Shown here piece after piece: positions 37,159-48,600 of a stretch of 64,000 nt of DNA. This stretch comes from Pelodera strongyloides (lineage: Eukaryota; Nematoda; Chromadorea; Rhabditida; Rhabditidae). How positions within the stretch are numbered: position 1 is the stretch's first letter; the number at the start of each line of letters is the position of its first letter. The stretch lies in assembly GCA_036852015.1 (NCBI GenBank), contig JAANDG010000173.1:1-64000 (forward strand). The letters run 5' to 3'. Position numbers and translations under genes: made by a program. The notes under the pieces are model-generated. The model made no database searches. It was not told where the DNA came from and worked only from the letters and a program-made list of their open reading frames with translations.

Positions 37159-37535
37159 CTTATTATATAAAGTTGGGAGCTTTGTTTGTTTGATTGTGTG
37201 TTTTGATGAATTTTTTGAATCACTTTTGAATAAACGTTTCACGTATGGAAGTAGAATTGGTTCAGTAGTTCATGTTCCCATGCACTGAGCCACCTCACAT
37301 CCCGAGCGCCCCTCTCACAAAAGTCCAAAAAAGGCTGCATATACGGAATGTGTGTGGTATATCGTTCGGGGCGCGCTCAAAGTACTTCGATTAACAAATC
37401 TAGAGCAACAAAAGGAGCAATAAAGCGAGGATTTTAGCATATGCTAATTTTTTGAATCACTTTTGAATAAACGTTTCACGTATGTATGAAATAAAAATGT
37501 ACTAGAAGGTCGCCTCAGGCGGCGCAGCCATCTGG
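37159..37535 (+). mobile_element. Helitron-like non-autonomous element (3' end clear)
   Basis: The 3' end has hairpin CGCC-TCA-GGCG (37511-37521), then 10 bases, then CTGG followed by T, which fits the Helitron rule of a hairpin about 10 nt before CTRR|T. The proposed 5' end, A|TCTTATTATATAAAG at 37159, is tentative. A second, similar element abuts it. No transposase is present. Confidence 0.5.
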
Positions 37536-37539
37536 TATT

Positions 37540-37790
37540 TTATTATATAAAAGAGTAACTGTAGCGTAATTTGCATACCGATGTGCGTTACGGAAATGCA
37601 AATTTTCGACAATTGTTCCGAGTTTTGGGTATAAAAAGAGTGTCGCAGTTCAATATCGAAGTATGCATATGCAATTGTTTCCTATTATGTGAATTTCTTA
37701 TGATACGTTTGAAACTTTGTATGTAGGTATGCCCATGCTAAACCAATCATATTTCCATGTAAGCCGCCTCAGGCGGCGTGAGCCGACTGG
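37540..37790 (+). mobile_element. Second Helitron-like element in tandem
   Basis: Hairpin GCCGCC-TCA-GGCGGC (37763-37777) is followed nine bases later by CTGG and T. The beginning, TTTATTATATAAAAGAG, resembles the proposed start of the preceding element. Related ends are on the minus strand at 59304-59331 and, weaker, at 19514-19534. Confidence 0.5.
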
Positions 37791-38050
37791 TAATTCATAT
37801 TCATTGAGCTACACCGTGAAGAGCCCACCCAAAAAATTAGAATGGCAAAATGTAAACAAATGACGGTTTTACCATATTCTACTAAATTATGTAAATTTTA
37901 GGTACGCAAATATGGAGTTTTCTACAGTTCGTCAATCGCATAATGAAAAACCAAGCGCACGTTCCGTTTGTCTGTTTTATATTTCCGATTAGATCCCTCC
38001 AGCGTGTTTCAAATCTAACTTCAAATATGCTTTTAGGAAAATACCGAAGG

Positions 38051-41000
38051 ATGTTATCAAAACATCCCTTATTCACGATGGCAGTCATGATTCTTGCGGC
38101 CAACGTTATGCTTCAGGTTTACATTATTTCTCAACCTTTTCGACTGGAAAACTAGAAATCCTGAGTTTGACGGCTTAATTTCCAAATATGAGATAACTTG
38201 TGAGGAGTCACTTGTAGTCGATAAAGGCAGAAGGAGGCAACACTTTTTGGAAACGGGTACCAGTGATGGTGTATGTGGGTGTCGTTGCTTCGATTCTATA
38301 GTGAAGTATTATATTGTTACCATATTGTCCTATGTTCAGTTCTTAAATCTATGTATTTAGAGCATCAGTGCATCTTTACCCCATACAGAACCTGAAGTCT
38401 TCGATGAGAACCTCAAAGAGGAGGAGACCGAGCTGGATGTGGACGGGGAAATTAGCCGAAACGTACACTTCCGATGTCCTGAGACGGTATTTTAAAGGGA
38501 GAGGCCCACGAGAAAAAGAATTTCTTCAATTTACTTGCGCACAATGTCCGGTATCTCAGAAATATTACTGTGAAAACCGCATAAATTTGCATCAAGAACT
38601 CGCAGAGATATTCTATGCTAAACAGTTCGACCAGGTACCGTAGTCAGCAACACAAAAATTAGTTTTTACGGTTTATATCCGTGCACTTGCATTCTTTTTC
38701 AACGTAATAATGTTCAAATGAACATAGATCATTACTACAATTATAAAGAGGCGTTTCCAATACAGAAATGCCCTAAAAGCGCGAAAATTGATCCTGACAA
38801 CTGTACCTGGCCGAACTGTTTGCCGGAGAATAACTCTGTGAGTTCCAGGCTTCAAACAGTGCGGTTTTCACGGTAATATTTCTGAAATTCCGGACATTCT
38901 GTGCAAGAAAATTGAGGAAAACTTTATTCTCATGGGCCTCTCCCTTTAAGATAATCCTTTAATTTAAAGCGGTGTGGCAGGTGGTCTCTGAAACGAATAA
39001 GAGACTACCCTGTTCATTGTTGGCACGCAACAATTTACAAATATTGGATCGAAATGGAGTCATACAGTTTAATAAGTGTTTATTGGAACAGCGAGTCGTA
39101 TTGTCAAAGAAAGAAAAGTCTTGATGTAGTAGCTATTATCTCGCAAACAAAAAGGCACCCTACGATGTTGGTGCGGTAAGGACCCCATCATACTATAACA
39201 GGGACCGTGCGTATAGTGTAGTATAATATACAAAAAAAGTGTCGATAGATGTATATTGTAATTCATTCTAGCGCATTGTGGACCGTCAATGCAATGGGGA
39301 TTCATCTCTTTGTGTCATAGTTTCCGATCAATGCGAGAAAGCGAATAATAAGTTGGTTTTCTTTTTTCTTTTTTTGTTTCCTTGATATACCATTTATCGG
39401 GTTATAGAATAGAGAAATGACTACTCTTCTGTGCAATCATATTTGGTCTTCTGTAATTTCCCAAGAAACCAAGCGCTCTGACGCCCTATATGTATACAAA
39501 TTGCGCCCAACGCTGTGCCGCAATGGTACACCATTTGCGTTCAATACAAGAGAAATGTAATAGTATGTACATGTTTCGAAACCTAGTGTCGCACCGCTTT
39601 AGGCGTGGATTCCAATTTGAGCGTATGCTTTACTTGAATGAAGTTGGACACTTGGTGGAAGCATCTGTAATTCTCAAACCACCAAAAGGTTAGTTTAAAA
39701 CCTTCTCAAACAATACTCGATTATGTGTGGTACTTCGCACCATTCAATAAATCACTAGCATAATTTACTTGTTATAAATGGGTGCCTAAGCCCAGAACTG
39801 TATTTGCCAGTAGCGTAAGAATATTCTGTGCGTATGGTATCTAGCCCGAGAAACATATACAAAATACACACTTTTCCAAAGTAAAGATTTAAATTTCAGG
39901 TAAAATGCACACAATTGCAACCGAGGTGGATAGTCGTTCTTGGGTTGTGGACAATAATTATCTGAGAGGACATTGTTTGGCAATTATGGTCGCTGCACCA
40001 TTTATATTCAATACTTTTCAGTTGAAGGACAGGTAGTATTGCATACTGTACCTTGTTGTGAGATTGAGCGATAATGCTTTCTGCATAAATTAGTGATAAC
40101 TGGATTCGACTAGCACTACCATAATTGCTTTGACCTAATTTGAATGTTAAATCACTCATTTCAAGGAACGAAGAAAAGTCCGCACTAATGATAGGCCTTG
40201 GTGGATCAAGCCTTGATGGGTTCCTAAAGGCGCGAAAACCAAAGGTTGGGATTTTTAGCTCAATATTCCCTTTAAAGCGAAATGCTAGCCCCTTTGGAAA
40301 ATTTGCATATGATAAGCAAATCCTATGTATCCTACGCTAATTTTGTACGATCGTCCACGGCAATCGTACAAAATTAGCATAGGATACATAGGATTATCAT
40401 CATATGGAAATTTTCCAAAGGTGCTAGCATTTCGCTTTAACTCATTGTCAGCCAGAGTTCCACATGCGTCTGATTTTTTCCAGTAAAACAACTGAGGATT
40501 TCCTTTTTGAAAATTCGAAAAAAATATTCCCTTTTATGTAATGTCACCTGCCATGGCGGTGCATTGGCCATAGCTGCGCGATGGTGTCTCTGCCGCACCA
40601 CACAAAAACCGAATTCGCCCACTTCTTCACGCACCCGTGCCGTGGTTCATAAGCCCCACTTTTGGACGGCGAACGAACGGCGAACGCACGGCGAACGAAC
40701 GGCGCTTCAACAGCGTATCTAAATTGCAGGTGAATATGACCGTAGTTGAGCTGGAAGACGTGATTATTCAAGTAGCAAAGAAGTGGTTCGGAACAGTGGA
40801 AGATGAACACAGAAGAACAATTCATGCGGACGGAATCGATTTTATTAACGAGGCTGCCATGAGGGGTGAGCAATTACACAGATAATAATCCCGAGCCTCC
40901 GCGCAGCTTTTTGCGGCGCCCGGGTGAAAATTTGGCGAGGTGGGACCAGAGGCCTCAACACGCAGAGAGCCCTCCCTGGCCTCCCCAGGGAGGGAATTAA

Positions 41001-42160
41001 AAAGTGCGTAGAGACTGCGAGAGCAGAATAGATTCAGAGCGCTCTTGAGCCTATAGGGAGCGCTCCCTGTGTGTTGGTGAATACGGCACAAAATCTATAA
41101 GCGCACTCCTTCGGTATGTAGAGGAGGGCATTCTTCAGATGAGGTTCCCAGAAAGACAGTTCTAGCTTTAATTATTTTCTTTGTTTTATTAGGTGACACG
41201 TTCGATTTTATAACTGTGGATGCTTGTGATTTCTCGCCTGAGCAACCGTGTCCTGCAAGTGGATTTGTGACCAAAAAAGTGGCCCGACAGTTGAGGAAGA
41301 TTACCTCTGCTAAAGGTGGGTTAGACATGACTAGCACAGCTAAAGGCTGGTAAATTACCTCAGCTAGGTTTACAAGTTTACCGCCCGTAAAGGTAGATGA
41401 GAAAGGTCAAATATACTTAGGACCACAGTTAGTTGACAAGACATATGTGTAACATTTAAAATTATAGTAGTTTTTCTTTATATAGGTAGAATACCTGGCG
41501 GAAAAGTTTATGCAATGTGCTGTTGACGCAATATTTTACTGGTTTGCCTTGAGATAACTTATAACATTCATTTAGGAATACTCGCAATAAATGTTCTGGA
41601 TATGAGCCCAAATAAGAAGCCAATTCATAAAATCGGCAGCGACGTAAGGTTTATCCGCTTATCTTTTTGATGAGTAGTGGATAACAAAATGTCAGTTTCC
41701 TAAATACCGAATTCACGATATTACGTACTTGATTTATAGTTCAAGGTGTCTGGTCTGCGGTATGGCAACATCTTAATTTGCATATGACGAAGACATTAGC
41801 GGAAAATTTGATATCTAAAATCCACAAATCGTCAGGTCCACTGTGATTTCCAGCTTGTCTGTTAGTTTTGAAACCTTTCCATAACAACAGCCTTTTGTAC
41901 TATTTTTTTAATCAAAAGTGAACTATACTTTACTGTCTAATGCATTATTTATTTAGGTGATGAGTGTCTACCGCTCCGCTTTCGAAAGTTGTCTTTTTAT
42001 AGATCCTGCATCGGAACATAATGTAATCCTTGTATGCCTTCCTTACAAAATCAGCACATCCGCGGAAAGGGTTAGACTTTGTAAAAATAATTTCCGCAAA
42101 GCAATTGCCGAACTGGATCTGTACGAATATTATAATGATGTAACTTTCTTTCTCGACTAG
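38051..42160 (+). CDS. Membrane-anchored spermidine-synthase-like methyltransferase-fold protein, ~448 aa
   Basis: Eleven exons: 38051-38116, 38361-38486, 38981-39097, 39272-39351, 39474-39688, 39900-40032, 40166-40244, 40730-40865, 41193-41315, 41576-41643, 41957-42160. Residues ~7-22 form one hydrophobic anchor, then an acidic linker (KEEETELDVDGE). The C-terminal ~200 residues have a Rossmann methyltransferase fold like spermidine synthase and METTL13. Motif I is MIGLGGSSL (~254), the acidic end of strand 2 is VVELE (~277), and strand 4 is ITVDAC (~324). Whether it makes a polyamine, methylates a protein or is inactive cannot be told. The anchor suggests a lumenal or secretory location. 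The end of the third exon (GTC|GTATTG) is the least certain junction. The start lies 14 nt after a TTTTAG acceptor. Likely poly(A) signals are at 42367 and 42379. Confidence 0.8.
38496..38945. mobile_element. Palindromic TTAA element inside a small intron
   Basis: About 450 bp with long inverted arms (AGGGAGAGGCCCACGAG on the left; the complement ends at 38945) and TTAA at 38492-38495 and 38946-38949. It occupies most of the intron 38487-38980. Removing the element and one TTAA leaves a 40-nt intron. Confidence 0.9.
40276..40436. mobile_element. Palindromic TTAA element, AGCGAAATGCTAGC family
   Basis: A 161-bp relative of the element at 19620-19782, with TTAA at 40272-40275 and 40437-40440. 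The arms are mirrored except for small changes in the right arm. It lies in an intron of the methyltransferase-like gene. Confidence 0.9.
40667..40704. repeat. 11-bp GC-rich tandem repeat
   Basis: CGGCGAACGAA, CGGCGAACGCA, CGGCGAACGAA, then CGGCG, about 3.4 units, inside an intron just 25 bases before the acceptor of the exon at 40730. Confidence 0.85.
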
Positions 42161-42366
42161 TTATTTAGGGTAATCCCTAAAGTGTTTTTTTATTTTATTT
42201 TATTTGGTTATGTAACTAATAATCGAAGGTGGTGGTGCTATATTTTCTTCTCACGAAATTCTTGGTAACACATTGCATATTCATTTATGATTTACTATGT
42301 GTTTTAATTTTGCTCGTTGCTCTTCATCTATTATTGTATATGTGTTATTGTTTTCACAAAGGTTTC

Positions 42367-42384
42367 AATAAAAGTTTTAATAAA
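42367..42384 (+). terminator. Poly(A) signals of the methyltransferase-like gene
   Basis: Two AATAAA hexamers (42367-42372 and 42379-42384) lie about 210-220 bases after the stop codon. Confidence 0.55.
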
Positions 42385-42770
42385 ATAATTGTCGAGTTTT
42401 ATGATATATTTTCACAACTGCTGTTGAAAAAAAAACTGGGCACCATTAAACTAGTCATCGTTCTGCAGCAACATGGCGAGCCATGTGTAGGCCGCGTGTT
42501 TCTTTTAAAGTTTTTTTTTTTCAAATTTGTGGGCCGCTGATGCGCAAGGGATGCGCGAATAAAATATCCGTTTTCTCCATGGTGGCGCTCCCCTAGCGCA
42601 CTTATGGCTCGCCTTGTGAGTGCCCAGGCACCAGCAATAAGTTAGGGCCACTCCTTTTAGGAGCGCAGTTCTGGCGTTTTGGTGACCCACACCATACTAT
42701 AAAGTCTTCAGGTGTTGATGATAATAGATAATAAGACTTTTACGCTTCTTCACTTCGATACAGGGTTTAA

Positions 42771-43242
42771 AGGGATAGGTTCACCTCGAATTGCACTTTT
42801 ATAATTTATGTTGATAGTATGACCTATGACGGTCAAAATGCGAAAATTGCAGTAAATTTCCTTTGCTCCCCGTAGTAGGAGAGCTTGCTCAAAAAAAGCT
42901 AAACTACCTCGAATCTATAATACAATTGGAGTACCGCAGCCATGGTAAGTGGGAAATAGCGCGGGAGGACTGGAGACGCTAGAAAATACAGGGCCCTTTT
43001 ATCATCCTCTGTTTGTCACAACAATATCTGCACCTCCAGTCCTTCTGCGCTATTTCCCACATACCATGGCTGCGGTACTCCAATTGTTTTATAGATTCGA
43101 GGTAGTTTAGCTTTTTTTGAGCAAGCTCTCCTACTACGGGGAGCAAAGAAAATTTACTGCAATTTTCGCATTTTGACCGTCATAGGTCATACTATCAACA
43201 TAAATTATAAAAAAAGGTGCAATTCGAGGTGAACCTATCCCT
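42771..43242. mobile_element. Near-perfect 472-bp palindrome, TTAA element
   Basis: The left arm from AGGGATAGGTTCACCTCG is mirrored to the right end CGAGGTGAACCTATCCCT, with TTAA at 42767-42770 and 43243-43246. The ends resemble those of the element at 1204-1557. Arms pair over about 210 bases with few mismatches. Confidence 0.9.
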
Positions 43243-43266
43243 TTAAAGCGGATTACTTGTTCTGCG

Positions 43267-43473
43267 GATCTCTTTTTATTGTTTTATCGCTGAGTGTTAG
43301 GAAACGAGTTCCAGATACAATTTGCTTTTTTTTCAATTTCTTCGGGCTAGGTCCAGGAGGCGCCCATGATTCTCTCGCTAGTATTGGTTCTTTCGAAAAT
43401 TATTTGAAATGTATACGTGAGGTCTACCACAGTAGGAAACGGCATCACTGATCTCTTTTTATTGTTTTATCGC
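43267..43473 (+). repeat. 24-base direct repeat pair
   Basis: GATCTCTTTTTATTGTTTTA plus four more bases occur at 43267-43290 and identically at 43450-43473, 183 bases apart. No function is evident. Confidence 0.7.
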
Positions 43474-44861
43474 GGAATAAAATCTTTTTCGAAAATCTCG
43501 GGAAATTTGTAATTTATGTATGTTTTCATAAGAACTGGAAAGTTTTCCCGACAACTACGAAAATCAAACGATAACATTGAAACGATGAGCGAGACAGATA
43601 AGAATGTATGAGGAGAGATGAAGAGGAGAGAAAGGACAAAGAGAAAGAGAAAGAGAAAAAGAGAGGAGAGAGAGAGAGAGAGAAAGAGAGGATGTAAGAA
43701 GAATAGAGCTGAATTCTAATTCGAAGGAACAATCATATGGTATGGTCAACCGTAGCAGTAGAAAGACATAATCTCATGTTCAATGTTTGCTCCCAAAAGT
43801 TAGCGATGATTATATGGTATACGGTATGCTAATTTTCTTTCTCTTTCTTTTATTTCTTATAAATTGGGCCCATAAAAATATGAATATGACTATGGAAAAA
43901 AGTAACACATCTGCCAGAAAGGCTAAAAAAACCAGAGCCTGTCTCCGTGGTTACAAATTTCCAATAGTTTTAATAAGCCATGATGGCTGGATTTCAATTT
44001 TTAAGCTGCATTTCGACTTACAACTTTGTCTTTATCTATTTTTTATCATTATTCTAGAATGAACGAGAAGTGATTTAATAGATGTTTGAATAATTTCCTG
44101 ATTTGTTAGTGCAATATGGTGGTTGCCTAATAAGCATATTTGAATGCTTACCACATTACATATGTATGAACAGTCGCTATTGGTAACAATTGGTAACAAT
44201 TGACAAGACTATCGCTAACCATTGGTTGATACCATTAGTAACAATGTATAACGTACATTCTTTTCATATAAAAGATCAGGAAATTTTCAATAAGTGATAA
44301 AAATTAACGACGAAACAGTTAGGCTTATATGTCCTTCCGACTTATACGATACTTCAATTTTATTGATGACAATTTTATTACGTTCGCATTTGCCATTTGT
44401 CTTCATCTATATACATTTTATTTCTAACCATTACATATATATATTGATTTATTTCAAGTAACTAGAGTTACTGTTCGTAATTTACGGTAGTTTTTCTGCA
44501 CCAAAGTTCCGCTACCCAGTTACGGAACTCGCGATCGGGAAAACATCATTTCTCGCTGTTTGCTCTTCAACTTTTTAGCCTCTCGCAAAAATCTGCACGA
44601 TTATGATGCGATATGACGTAAGCGATATCGCTCGCCACTACTTCTTTGCGCTGTCGTTTGTCTGTCCATCTCCGTCTCTCATTCTCTCCCTCTCTCGCTC
44701 CAGAGACAAAAATATGCATAAATATTGACATTTAGCTCGCATCTCGCAACTTCAGTATAGTTAGTTAACAAGTTATTTTTAAAACAAGTCACGAACTCCA
44801 ATGTTTGCCATGGGATCGTTAAGAACGCTGCAAATAAATTTTCTGTTTTATGACGAACTCA

Positions 44862-45078
44862 GAAAGAGAGAGAGATAGAGAGAGAGAGAGATTAGAGAGA
44901 TAGAGAGAGAGAGAGAGAGAGATAGAGAGATAGAGAGACGGATAAGGAGAAAGTGAGAGAAAGAGCTTAGATAGCGGATAAAAAGAGAAAGAGATACTTG
45001 GTCTATGTAAACTCTATCTATCGTCAGTATTTAAACTTCCTACTACATGCTTTTGCTATGTGTATTCGATACATCCTG

Positions 45079-45118
<40 letters not shown>

Positions 45119-45136
45119 TCTATCTCTCTTTCTCTC

Positions 45137-45174
<38 letters not shown>

Positions 45175-45180
45175 ACTCTT
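44862..45180. repeat. GA tract followed by CT tract in inverted arrangement
   Basis: GA-rich repeat at about 44862-44938 and CT repeat at 45080-45180 on the same strand, about 140 bases apart. They are complementary to each other and could fold into a long stem. They lie 450-760 bases upstream of the SLC22 start codon. Confidence 0.9.
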
Positions 45181-45625
45181 TCTACTCTCCCTTTATCGCT
45201 CCCTCTCTATACACCATGTATCTCTATTATATCTCATGTCCTTTATACATCATCGCACTTCGTGCAAATATACGATTTCGACCGGCGCTTCGATGTATAC
45301 AAAACACAGACTTCTTTCCTGAGCTTGATCTTTGAAAAACGGTAATTAGGTAAGCTGATTTAATTTGTCGCCAGCATTTCACTATTGTATGTATATTGAA
45401 CTTCAACTGTCTGCTATGACCATGTTCAACTGCCTATGATGTAGTATTTATTGATAGCACCAATTTGTTATTAGTACACCAACTTATTATTGGTTTATTT
45501 ATTTATTTATTTATTCATTGTTAGTATTGACTCGTCGATTCCAAATTATATTGCGGGTATTAGTCGTTCACTTTATATGGTTTGCATATGGGAATGAACA
45601 ATCATATAAAAAGAATAGTTTCAGA

Positions 45626-48600
45626 ATGCAAGGTGAAACGCCCACCGAACAAGAAAATGAACCGAATTCTAAGAAGAAATCCGAATCTTTGGATGACTAT
45701 GTCCATTTGTCGTGGTATTGCATTCGGATATTGTTATTTTCTGAATTTGTGCTCCTCAGCGCCATGGGAAATATGACCTATATGGTGTACGCAGGTGGGA
45801 TAACTTCGCATTGGACTTCACTTTATAATATTGTTAATTTAAAGGGTCAGGGTCAGTTCAGTTAACCCTCATTTTTGCTCAGTTCATCTGATTATCCGTG
45901 TCCAATATAGTAGGATACAATATTTTTCCGTTTTACAAGCGCAAAATTTACACAGTATTCAACAATTTACCATTACTATTGTTACCCGGAAATTTATCGC
46001 AATTGTGACGCCCATTCACGCTGATTGGCTAATGTGCTGTATTGGGCGTGACAATCGTGTTATTGGCGAATCAGCGCGAAATGACGTAAGAATTGCGATA
46101 AATTCCAGGGTAACACTGACTATGGTAAATTGCTGAATACTGCGTAAATTTTGCGCCTGGAAATTGGAAACAATTTGCATCCAACTACAAATGACACGGA
46201 GAATCGGATGTAGTGATCAAAAATAATGGTTACCTGAATTGTGGCTGACCCTAAGGTACAGGTTTTGCTTAAAATTGTCTTCTGCTTTCTACTACTAAGA
46301 AAATAACTATACTATTAAAGGGTCAGGCCCATTTCAAATGACCCCTATTTTTGATGATTCCATCTGCGATATCGGCCAATCAGCGCGAATGGGCGTGCCA
46401 ACTGCGATGGATAGCTGTGTATGACTGCTCACGGTAAATTGCTGAATAATGAGTGATTTTTGCGCTTCAAAATTAGAAAATTATTGCATCCTACTATATA
46501 TGACATGGAGAATCAGATGGAATCATCAAAGACAGTGATCATTTGAAATGGGCCTGACCGTTTAACTTACACCACTACCACCTTACAACATATTGTAATT
46601 ATAATTTATCCTAACGCAGCAAAAACAAGAGAATTTTGGAGAGACACATTTTGCACATTTATAATGATCAAATCAAATTTTAGGCGCTGCTCCCAAAAAG
46701 GTGTTTTGTGAGAACGAATACACGTCCAATACGACGCAAAAAGTCAATCTCTGTTCAATAGATGGTTTGCATCGAAATATGGACTGTGATATACAAACAG
46801 AACATGAATTTCGATCCGTAAACGTTGAAGTAAACATTTTGAACGTTTTGTAAAACTTTCTAAATGCATTTAAAGCATATTTATATTCAGTCCTGGTCAG
46901 GTTGAAATTAGAAACCAGCTAACTATCCTCTTCGGAAATAAGTTCGTTTTATGATCATTGATTGTCGTATGATCGACACCATATCCCATGTAAAATGACC
47001 TGAATTTTTTATTAATATAAAGGTTTATTGATAAAAAAAAAAAAATTTAATTATCCATTTCTATATAATTACAATTACGTTCTAAATAATGCATCTACGC
47101 TCCTTTATTTTCAGTTCGGTTACATATGTGAGGAGACTGCTTGGGTCAAGAATAGTATTTCAATACAAATGGCTGGGGTCCTAATTGGGGCCCTATTTTT
47201 TGGACATCTCAGTGATAAGTACGGCAGACGGAGGGTATGTTGCATCTCTTTATATTATTATAAGAAAGCCATAGAGATGAATGACCTCCAACGTAATAGA
47301 GAGATAAATCAGGGGCTCGCCCCCAACAAGAGCACCAGCCAATCAATTCGTGAGTGTCTGCGTCTGGTAATCATTGATAAAGTGATTTGTTACGTGGTTA
47401 ATGAAATTTATGGGCAGTCGCGTTCACTACGTCCTTCTGTGCCTGCGTACTTCCAGCACAGAACGGCACACAACCTACAGCTGGGAATGTACATTTATTT
47501 AGAAGGCGTTTCAAAAGCAGACTAGGTACCATAATATTTAATTCTACATTGTTCCAGACCCTGCTCTTTGTCTTCATATGCTGTGCCATTTCCTCTTTCG
47601 CCGCATCTTTTACGAACAATTTGACAACATTTACGATTCTTCGAACAATTGTCGGATTCTTCAACGGAGGACAGACGACGTAACTATTTTTTAATCACTA
47701 ATTTATGAGCTATGAAGTTTCCAATGAGAAAGTACGCGCGAGTCCTTTTTTAGCCTGATGTAACCCTGCGCGCATGCCGCGCACCAATGGCACGAAAAGT
47801 TGGGCCTCGCGTGAGCGAAGATCAGGGGAGCGGCATAACACCTATGCTTTCTTTCGTTATGCCCGTCTAAATGATTTCAAACCAGGGAATGAACAGAGTT
47901 AAACCATCGATATTCCCACTAAACTTGCGTTTTTCTATTTCAGAATATTCAGTGTCTACAAGATCGAGCATGTTCCTAAACAACATCGTCTATGGCTGGC
48001 GGCTCTGATTTCATTCGCTCCCAATTTTATAATTATGAATACGTTGGCCTATTTTTCACACGATTGGAGAACATTCCAACGGGTTATTGTTGCCGTTTCC
48101 TCTCCCGCACTCATTGTGGCGTTGTCAGTTTTTCATTACTTATTTGTTCAAAATACATTTAATTAACTAATAAACATAAACTAGGATTCTGGTTGACTTA
48201 GACCAAGGTAAATATTTGAATTTTCTTTATTACTAGTATTTATTATAATATTATTTCATTCAGTTTTCTCTTCGAATCCCCTCGCTGGCTTGTTGGACGT
48301 GGTAAAATTGACGAGGCAAAGAGGATATTCTTGGAAATCCAACGAATCGATAAGAAACAGAAACACGCAGACGGATTGCACAAACTTCTGGAAGTTGAGT
48401 ATGAAGTGAGATATTTTATGTTTCCCGCCAATTTCTGTCTTACTGTAAGTGAAAGAGTGTTTTTTTTTAGTAGCGGGAAGCTTACAGTCGAGGCTTGACT
48501 GGGTAAATTAAGCGTTGTTGATTGGCAACGAAAAGACGGTTTCCTACGCCGCGCACCTCGCACTGCCGTCGCTCGTCTCCTGTCAGGTGCGCGAGCGAGT

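Larger units (their letters stand above)
29822..38050. other. Gene-poor stretch between the divergent gene sets
   Basis: About 8.2 kb with no supportable gene. It presumably holds promoters of the leftward phosphate transporter and the rightward methyltransferase-like gene, but I cannot place them. It contains an A-rich tract near 31.1-31.4 kb, a 67-bp minisatellite (34640-34897), an 8-base G run near 35.5 kb and two Helitron-like ends (37159-37790). A possible terminal exon on the minus strand at 33354-33268 (TTTGTCTGCAG acceptor, frame ending KVQDATAKE then stop) has no partner exon, so I leave it uncalled. Confidence 0.4.
42161..45625. other. Spacer with palindrome, GA and CT tracts; no gene recognised
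   Basis: About 3.5 kb. The first 220 bases are probably the 3' untranslated region of the preceding gene. A palindromic element follows (42771-43242), then a 24-base direct repeat (43267-43290 and 43450-43473), GA-rich DNA (43621-43690), a GA tract (44862-44938) and a CT tract (45080-45180). Long serine/leucine-rich frames here are low-complexity artefacts. Confidence 0.5.

Noticed and set aside
43787..44062. Candidate small hydrophobic protein
   Set aside because: T-rich DNA gives hydrophobic residues by chance, and there is no acceptor near the start nor any partner exon.
44998..45345. Three overlapping serine/leucine-rich frames
   Set aside because: Translation of the CT tract in different frames; no gene.
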